Assembly (NCBI GenBank): GCA_022865865.1
Contig: JALHTN010000008.1
Coordinates: 1 to 11,750, forward strand
Reading direction: 5' to 3'
Source of the DNA: Anaerolineales bacterium
GTDB taxonomy: Bacteria > Chloroflexota > Anaerolineae > Anaerolineales > UBA4823
Length of the DNA stretch: 11,750 nucleotides
Position 1 is the stretch's first letter. Each line of letters begins with the position of its first letter. The notes beneath the pieces are model-generated. The model worked only from the letters and a program-made list of their open reading frames with translations, did no database searches and was not told the origin of the DNA. Positions 7,347 through 11,750 of this stretch are shown here, in pieces. A program made the position numbers and the translations under genes.

Positions 7347-7374
7347 TTGACAAGTTTTTAATATCCTGTATAAT
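7347..7374 (+). promoter_or_regulatory. Consensus sigma70-type promoter for the membrane protein/regulator pair
   Basis: TTGACA (7347-7352) and TATAAT (7369-7374) both match consensus perfectly, with a 16-base spacer in an AT-rich intergenic region. Transcription should start near 7381, about 60 bases before the ATG at 7442. A promoter this strong implies that the unit is either highly expressed or kept down by a repressor; the palindromes directly downstream favour repression. Confidence 0.85.
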
Positions 7375-7378
7375 ATTT

Positions 7379-7426
7379 CTAAATAAGTTTATATTATAAA
7401 CTAGTATACTATCGCAACTTATTTAG
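7379..7426. promoter_or_regulatory. Nested palindromes at the transcription start, candidate operator or 5' hairpin
   Basis: Three perfect symmetries are stacked here. An outer inverted repeat pairs CTAAATAAGTT (7379-7389) with AACTTATTTAG (7416-7426), 11 bp per arm. Inside are GTTTATA-T-TATAAAC (7387-7401) and the 10-bp palindrome TAGTATACTA (7402-7411). The set starts at the predicted transcription start and ends just before the ribosome site GGAG (7431-7434). As DNA it looks like a multi-site operator for the winged-helix protein encoded in the same unit. As RNA it would form a 5'-terminal hairpin near the Shine-Dalgarno sequence. The symmetry is seen; the function is inferred. Confidence 0.6.
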
Positions 7427-7441
7427 TTTTGGAGAAAATAA

Positions 7442-8059
7442 ATGTCACAGGAACAGGATTTCAAAAAACTGCAGCAGAGGACTTACGAGTCTTACCACCA
7501 GGATGGACTGATCGATATCATCTTTGGTCTAGGGTTTATCGGTTTTGGTCTTAATATGGCATTAGATAATTCGGCATTCCTTTTCATGGGTTGGATGCCG
7601 ATCATCTTCTATGTACCCTTTAAGAATCGCATCACTGTGCCCCGGATCGGTTATGTCAAATTTTCCACATCAAACACCAAAATGTTCATTGGTGTAGCTG
7701 TGGCTGTCCTCCTGTTTATTTTCCTTCTCGGAACCATCGTGTACTTGGTCGGCGGCTCAGACAATTTGTCTCCTCAACTGACTGATTGGCTTACGTGGTT
7801 TAGACAATATCACATGCTGGTTATAGGGAGTATCGCTGCCCTCTGCTGTGCAGGTGCAGCTTTGCTGACTGGTATCAGACGCCTGTATGCTTATGCAGCA
7901 CTGATCATCGGTATCTTTGCAGCCGGATCCTGGCTTGGTGTAAATCCGCCAATCTATGTCTTAACCACTGGATTGCTGATCGAAGCGGTTGGCATCTGGC
8001 TGCTGATTCGATTCTTACGCAAGTACCCAATCGCCTCTGAGAAGGGTTCCCGTGAGTGA
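7442..8059 (+). CDS. Six-helix membrane protein of unknown function, paired with a winged-helix regulator
   Basis: I do not recognise an enzymatic or transport family. The 205 residues contain about six hydrophobic segments (roughly 22-40, 44-60, 80-104, 125-146, 150-167, 171-192), so this is an integral inner-membrane protein. A hydrophilic head carries YESYHQDGLIDIIFGLGF (15-32), and a loop between helices two and three reads VPRIGYVKF (66-74); these look like the conserved patches. There is no signal peptide and no obvious catalytic motif. GGAG seven bases before the ATG supports the start. The last 8 bases overlap the following regulator gene. The tight pairing and the strong, palindrome-covered promoter suggest the membrane protein works with, or is controlled by, that regulator. 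Confidence 0.8.
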   Translation: MSQEQDFKKLQQRTYESYHQDGLIDIIFGLGFIGFGLNMALDNSAFLFMGWMPIIFYVPFKNRITVPRIGYVKFSTSNTKMFIGVAVAVLLFIFLLGTIVYLVGGSDNLSPQLTDWLTWFRQYHMLVIGSIAALCCAGAALLTGIRRLYAYAALIIGIFAAGSWLGVNPPIYVLTTGLLIEAVGIWLLIRFLRKYPIASEKGSRE

Positions 8060-8390
8060 AAAAGAATCCTCCCCAGAAGAATTACAGCCTATCGCTGATA
8101 TCGATCCATTGATCCATGCGCCAACCCGTCTAAAAATCATGGCTTACCTTTCAATCGTCGAGAGTACCGATTTTACCTTCCTTATGCGCCAGACGGGGAT
8201 AACCCGCGGCAATTTATCTGTAAACCTGCGCAAGCTCGAAGAGGCTGGCTATGTCGCCATCACAAAGGAGTTTATTGACCGCATCCCTCGCACCCTGATT
8301 CGGCTAACGGACGATGGTCGGCAGGCAATCCAGACATACCGTGAAAATATGCAGAATGTATTAAATGATTTACTGGGGGAACAGGATTAA
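8052..8390 (+). CDS. Single-domain winged-helix transcriptional regulator (HTH_34/MarR-like)
   Basis: The 112-residue protein is almost entirely one winged-helix DNA-binding domain (about 15-95). DPLIHAPTRLKIMAYL (18-33) forms the first helix, GITRGNLSVNLRKLEEAGYV (49-68) is the helix-turn-helix with its recognition helix, and ITKEFIDRIPRTLIRLTDDG (70-89) is the wing, followed by a short C-terminal helix that probably makes the dimer. This matches the HTH_34/ArsR-MarR-like group. No ligand-binding domain or metal-binding cysteine cluster is present, so its signal may come from a partner, possibly the membrane protein encoded just upstream. It begins with GTG, 8 bases before the end of that gene, with GAAGGG (8041-8046) as ribosome site. 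The palindromes at 7379-7426 are its obvious candidate target. A strong terminator follows. Confidence 0.86.
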   Translation: MSEKESSPEELQPIADIDPLIHAPTRLKIMAYLSIVESTDFTFLMRQTGITRGNLSVNLRKLEEAGYVAITKEFIDRIPRTLIRLTDDGRQAIQTYRENMQNVLNDLLGEQD

Positions 8391-8415
8391 GGTCCTAATT
8401 AGTTCAAAATTTTCG

Positions 8416-8454
8416 TTCTGACCTTATACCAGCTGGTAAAGGTCAGAATTTTGA
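8416..8454 (+). terminator. Intrinsic terminator closing the membrane protein/regulator unit
   Basis: TTCTGACCTT (8416-8425) pairs with AAGGTCAGAA (8439-8448). Between them the palindrome TACCAGCTGGTA (8427-8438) continues the stem above a single bulged A. TTTT (8449-8452) follows directly, 26 bases after the regulator stop codon. The stem is long and perfect; the T-run is short. An outer TCAAAA (8404-8409)/TTTTGA (8449-8454) pair could extend it and, in the reverse direction, give a T-rich tail. Confidence 0.75.
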
Positions 8455-8761
8455 TTCATTGTCAATCCTTTGCCCAAATTCTTGCTTTTGTGAGCTATTC
8501 TTTTTGTAAGGAATTTACCAATCGGTACAGGCTAAGATTCAGGGTGGAAAAATGGCCTGAGCAGATCCAATCGGTTCTATCCTGCCGGTACACGCACTGC
8601 CTTGGAGGTCAGACCTAATTTCTTCTGTTCAATAACTTAGAATGGGAAGAAATGAGGGCGGACTTCTAACATTTCACCATCATCACTCAATTCGGCGGGG
8701 ACAATAATCGAGACAGGCATTTGTTATCGATCAAATAAAATGAAATTCAAGGAGCTATTCC
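8455..8761. other. About 300 bases with no gene; leader of the HD-GYP gene
   Basis: No reading frame with a credible ribosome site or recognisable product lies here. I see a 9-base direct repeat CCAATCGGT (8518-8526 and 8567-8575), a CGGTACA pair (8523-8529 and 8586-8592) and the short palindrome AGGTCAGACCT (8606-8616). The promoter of the HD-GYP gene must be in this stretch, but I find no clear -35/-10 pair. I see no match to a cyclic-di-GMP riboswitch that I can defend. AAGGAG (8749-8754) at the right end is the ribosome site of the next gene. Confidence 0.5.
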
Positions 8762-10612
8762 ATGCGCATAGCTGGAAATTTTGATCGCTTAAGCCCTGAT
8801 GATAATTTGGCAAGGTTCGAAGCACCCGAATTTGCTATTCCTGGTTCGCTAGGACTTGGTCCAACAGACACCAGAGCAAATAAATTATCTGAAGAAGCTG
8901 CTGGAATTCGATTTCCAATCCGGATGAAGGTTACTTTGCCTTATCTTATCTTGGCCCTTATCATAGCAGTGATGGGGGCATACATCGTAACCCGGATCGT
9001 ATTTGACACAATTGAAGAAAGATTCACCAACCAGTTATTGGAGACCGGCAAAATTGCTGCTGAGTGGATGGTGAAAGAAGAAGACGAGCTCCTGGAAACC
9101 CTCAGATTGGTAGCCCATACTGAAGGTACTGAGACAGCATTGAGAGACGGCAATGCTGAAGCGCTGCGTGAGATCGCTTATCCAATTCTCTTGAATGCCG
9201 CGATTGATGCACTCGAGATCGTTGACTTGAATGGCGAGACCGTATTATCGCTGAGACACCGTGAAGGTGGTCTGCTCGAGGAATATGATGTCTCTCGAGG
9301 TGATCGCTCCTTACAAGATTGGCATATCGTCAACCAGGTACGTGATCAAAATCTGGATGATCTGGGTGATAAGTATGCAGATATTGCATTAGCAGATTGG
9401 GGAGATTACTTATATGTTTCCGGACCAGTTCTCGATCAAGATCAAGAACTGGTGGGTGTAGTTTTGGTGGGTGATTCTCTCTCCAAAATCGCCGAGGAAA
9501 TTCGAGCTACCACGCTCTCCCAGGTGACAATATATGATTTGGAGGGTCAGGAGATCACTACCACGTTCATCGAATCGGGATCCCAATTAAACCCGGAAAC
9601 GTTAAGTGGGATCATCTCTCGCCAGGATAAAGAAAGTTATATGCAGGAACTTGCCGTTGCGAATATCCCCTATCAAGGTCTATACGCGCCGCTTGAGGTT
9701 CGGTCCGGTATAGATGTCGGCATTATCGCTACCTCATTAGCGAAGACAATGCTGGTGCGCGCCAGCAATACGACCCGTTTCGAAATATTTGGCTTTGTAA
9801 CCACTGCCTTCTTGTTCATCATCGCAGTAGGTTTATTTACCGCTGATCGTTTTACGAAACCTTTACTCAAGGTCGTGGATGCCTCATCTCAAGTAGCTGC
9901 CGGGAATCTGGATATCTCAGTCACACCCAAAGGCAATGATGAAGTTAGCGCCTTAGCGAAGTCTTTTAACCAGATGGTTAGCTCACTTCAACACTCTAAA
10001 TCTGAATTGATCCGTGCCCATGAAGATACCCTCCAGGCATACGACAGGACCATTGAAGGCTGGTGTAAAGCCTTGGAGCTGCGCGACAACGTAACTGAAG
10101 GTCATACTTTGCGGGTCACAGATCTGACTTTACTGATCGCGCGCCAGATGGAAATCGGTAATGAGGCACTGGTCCATATTCGCCGTGGCGCGCTGATGCA
10201 CGATATTGGAAAGATGGCAATTCCAGATTCGATCTTAAAAAAACCTGCTTCCCTGGATGATGATGAATGGATAGAGATGAGAAAGCACCCAATTTACGCA
10301 TATGAAATGCTCAATAGAATTTCCTACTTAGCACCTTCCTTAGCCATTCCTTATTGCCATCATGAGAAATGGGATGGGACTGGATATCCCAGGGGCATTG
10401 CGGGTGAGGAAATCCCCCTTGAGGCGCGTATATTCGCCATTGCTGACGTGTGGGATGCCCTGTGCTCAGATCGTCCTTATAGAAAGGCTCTGCCTGCAGA
10501 GACCGCACTTAAGTATATTGAAGATAACAGAGGCACACATTTTGATCCAAAGGTGGTTGATGCATTTCTCATTGTTTTCACTACATTGCTTGCCGATAAA
10601 CCCGCATCCTAA
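8762..10612 (+). CDS. Membrane-bound sensor HD-GYP cyclic-di-GMP phosphodiesterase
   Basis: This 616-residue protein should sense an external cue and hydrolyse cyclic di-GMP in the cytoplasm. In order it has a hydrophilic N-terminal tail (1-55), a membrane helix (about 57-79), a periplasmic or extracytoplasmic Cache-like sensor (about 80-335, including LEIVDLNGETVLSLR and YLYVSGPVLDQDQELVGVV), a second helix (about 340-361), a HAMP domain (about 362-415), a short linker and an HD-GYP domain (about 425-605). The catalytic set is complete: HDIGK (480-484) with IPDSIL, HHEKWDGTGYP (533-543), IADVWDAL (560-567) and DRPYR (570-574). The long cytoplasmic tail before the first helix is unusual. A start at Met55 would remove it, but AAGGAG seven bases before the 8762 ATG supports the longer form. 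The gene stands alone after a terminator, with the Pro/Thr-rich protein gene 76 bases downstream. Confidence 0.93.
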   Translation: MRIAGNFDRLSPDDNLARFEAPEFAIPGSLGLGPTDTRANKLSEEAAGIRFPIRMKVTLPYLILALIIAVMGAYIVTRIVFDTIEERFTNQLLETGKIAAEWMVKEEDELLETLRLVAHTEGTETALRDGNAEALREIAYPILLNAAIDALEIVDLNGETVLSLRHREGGLLEEYDVSRGDRSLQDWHIVNQVRDQNLDDLGDKYADIALADWGDYLYVSGPVLDQDQELVGVVLVGDSLSKIAEEIRATTLSQVTIYDLEGQEITTTFIESGSQLNPETLSGIISRQDKESYMQELAVANIPYQGLYAPLEVRSGIDVGIIATSLAKTMLVRASNTTRFEIFGFVTTAFLFIIAVGLFTADRFTKPLLKVVDASSQVAAGNLDISVTPKGNDEVSALAKSFNQMVSSLQHSKSELIRAHEDTLQAYDRTIEGWCKALELRDNVTEGHTLRVTDLTLLIARQMEIGNEALVHIRRGALMHDIGKMAIPDSILKKPASLDDDEWIEMRKHPIYAYEMLNRISYLAPSLAIPYCHHEKWDGTGYPRGIAGEEIPLEARIFAIADVWDALCSDRPYRKALPAETALKYIEDNRGTHFDPKVVDAFLIVFTTLLADKPAS

Positions 10613-10641
10613 GCCCTTGCAGCAAACGGAGATGGGTTTTT
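10598..10641 (+). terminator. Possible weak terminator after the HD-GYP gene
   Basis: AAACCC(GC)ATC (10598-10608) can pair with GATGGGTTT (10631-10639) leaving a two-base bulge, followed by a T-rich stretch to 10643. The left arm lies in the end of the coding sequence and the loop is over 20 bases, so this is only a weak candidate. Confidence 0.3.
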
Positions 10642-10688
10642 CTTAGCTTGGTAATGTGATTAAGTAGTACTGGATTATTGAATCATAC

Positions 10689-11750
10689 ATGGATGAGAAC
10701 TCAAATCAGAGTGTAAAACGAAAGCATAAACGTCGAGAGCTCCTGATAATTGTTCTTTTTCAGTTCGCCAGCATTTTTGTGTGTGCATTGTCATTAATTC
10801 TTAGAATCGGCGGCTCAGCGGGTGAGGAATTTTTACCCATCCCGATGCATGCCTCCAATGTTGGAGATTACAGTGCCGATGCTCCTTTGTTCCGCTTTCA
10901 AAAAGTCAACCTCTCGCTGATAAAAGAGGTCTTATTGGATCGAGACCCGTCGGCACAGGATATTGCATATCGAGCCACAGCGGTTGCAAACAATCTGCTT
11001 ACACCGGTGCCTACCATAACACCAAATTTCGGAGGTCCGTCGAATTCTCCCGCTGTAACGCCCACCTCGAATTTCACGATTCTCCCCACTTATACCCCGC
11101 GGCCAACCAATAATGTTGACGTTACACCAACAAGTCCTGCCACAGACAGGCCTACTCAAGTTGCTACTGCAAAACCCACCGGTATTCCAAGAAATTTGCC
11201 TACCAATGTGCCTGTTCCACGATCGGCAACACCAAAGCCAACAAAAGCTCCAAAAAATTCTGCACCCGGGGTGGATGCACCCACCAGCACTCCAACCGCA
11301 ACAATCACACCCACAGCAACTAATACGCCAACACCCACTTCGACCAGCACAACACCAGCGGTCATTACCGATACACCCACTGGTACACCGACAGCAATAC
11401 CTACTCCAACCGCGACTAGTACTCCTCCATTAACAGCGACTGCGACCAGCACTCCTCCCCCCTCTGCGGCAAGCACTCCCACGCCGGCATCGAGTTCAAC
11501 ACCCACTGCGACTGCAACAATTACTCTTATATTGACAGGGACTGCAACCAACACACCACCACCCACTGAGACCAATACTCCCACCAGTGCTCCAACCGCA
11601 ACAATCACACCCACAGCGACTTATTCGCCAACTAGTACACCAACACCCACCGTGCCTGCGACGAGCACTCCCACCTCGACAGCCACTGCGACCAGCACAC
11701 AATCCCCCACTGCTACCGATACACCCACCAGTACTCAAACCGCAACAATC
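10689..11750 (+). CDS. Membrane-anchored surface protein with Pro/Thr-rich stalk, 3' end outside the window
   Basis: An uninterrupted frame of 354 codons runs from the ATG at 10689 to the last base, so the C-terminus is missing. The protein starts with a basic head (KRKHKRR, 10-16) and one hydrophobic helix (about 17-41), fitting a signal anchor or an uncleaved signal peptide. A short ordinary region (about 42-103, including [20 protein letters not shown]) follows. From about residue 104 the sequence becomes a mucin-like run of Pro, Thr, Ser and Ala in TPTxT/PTATxTP patterns, probably an extended, possibly O-glycosylated, spacer that carries a domain outside the cell. Such stalks are frequent in Anaerolineae-type Chloroflexota. 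The start has only a weak ribosome site; no better start is visible. What the stalk carries is unknown. Confidence 0.8.
   Translation, partial: MDENSNQSVKRKHKRRELLIIVLFQFASIFVCALSLILRIGGSAGEEFLPIPMHASNVGDYSADAPLFRFQKVNLSLIKEVLLDRDPSAQDIAYRATAVANNLLTPVPTITPNFGGPSNSPAVTPTSNFTILPTYTPRPTNNVDVTPTSPATDRPTQVATAKPTGIPRNLPTNVPVPRSATPKPTKAPKNSAPGVDAPTSTPTATITPTATNTPTPTSTSTTPAVITDTPTGTPTAIPTPTATSTPPLTATATSTPPPSAASTPTPASSSTPTATATITLILTGTATNTPPPTETNTPTSAPTATITPTATYSPTSTPTPTVPATSTPTSTATATSTQSPTATDTPTSTQTATI
11280..11750 (+). repeat. Duplicated DNA blocks within the Pro/Thr-rich coding region
   Basis: A block beginning at 11280 recurs at 11580, exactly 300 bases (100 codons) later, with 28 consecutive identical bases (11290-11317 versus 11590-11617) and only 5 differences in the first 53. 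A third, shorter copy starts at 11724 and runs off the window, with 2 differences from the second copy over 27 bases. Identity includes third codon positions, so these are true DNA duplications and not just shared amino-acid bias. Confidence 0.75.

Noticed and set aside
8518..8616. Possible cyclic-di-GMP riboswitch upstream of the HD-GYP gene
   Set aside because: I could not match the conserved bases of the known GEMM-type riboswitch cores; only scattered repeats are present.
8642..8707. Short open frame of about 21 codons with four consecutive His codons
   Set aside because: No ribosome site, no relation to a known small protein and no sign of coding bias.
11113..11433. Plus-strand open frame rich in Gln, Pro and Leu in another frame
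   Set aside because: It is a frame-shifted reading of the same repetitive Pro/Thr coding DNA; the frame from 10689 has a membrane anchor and runs unbroken through it.
11156..11614. Long minus-strand open frame rich in Val and Gly opposite the Pro/Thr-rich gene
   Set aside because: It is the mirror of the ACN/CCN codons of the real plus-strand gene, has low-complexity composition and no ribosome site.
11280..11750. Repeats considered as a CRISPR array or intergenic tandem repeat
   Set aside because: The copies are irregularly spaced and lie in an open coding frame with Pro/Thr repeats; there is no regular repeat-spacer pattern.

Overview
The window looks like a chromosomal stretch from a bacterium of the Chloroflexota, most likely an Anaerolineae-like lineage. 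This is inferred, not proven. The clues are moderate base composition, a very long Pro/Thr-rich extracellular stalk of the TPTxTPT type common in that group, a COG2403-type cyclic 2,3-diphosphoglycerate synthetase-like GTPase, and a small membrane protein paired with a one-domain winged-helix regulator. I see no insertion sequence, phage gene, CRISPR array, tRNA or rRNA.

Left part (1-4125, all +): the 3' end of the COG2403 GTPase gene, a solitary beta-class DNA methyltransferase, and a 642-residue fusion of a GHMP sugar kinase with a GalU-like nucleotidyltransferase. The last two lie 4 nt apart and are probably cotranscribed. The fusion has the layout expected of a one-protein sugar salvage route (sugar -> sugar-1-phosphate -> NDP-sugar). 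It resembles the bacterial fucokinase/GDP-fucose pyrophosphorylase idea, but with the domains in the opposite order and a UTP-type transferase. The methyltransferase start lies inside a perfect hairpin.

Middle part (4133-7265): a minus-strand OmpR/PhoB-type regulator whose receiver domain has lost its key phosphorylation residues; a divergent EamA/DMT transporter; then rpiA and rpe, which overlap by one base and supply the two pentose-phosphate isomerisation/epimerisation steps. The gap between regulator and transporter holds a minus-strand promoter whose -10 box sits inside a 15-bp palindrome, next to a second perfect inverted repeat.

Right part (7347-11750, all +): a consensus promoter (TTGACA-16-TATAAT) followed at once by a nested set of perfect palindromes drives a two-gene unit, a six-helix membrane protein of unknown function overlapping an HTH_34-type winged-helix regulator. 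It is closed by a strong hairpin terminator. After about 300 bases without a gene comes a complete membrane-bound sensor with HAMP and intact HD-GYP domain (cyclic-di-GMP phosphodiesterase). The last gene starts at 10689 and runs off the window. It encodes a membrane-anchored protein with a mucin-like Pro/Thr-rich region built partly from duplicated DNA blocks.

Best candidates for something undescribed are the kinase-nucleotidyltransferase fusion, the palindrome-controlled membrane protein/winged-helix pair, and the phosphorylation-independent response regulator with its own palindromic promoter. No complete novel system is proven by the sequence alone.
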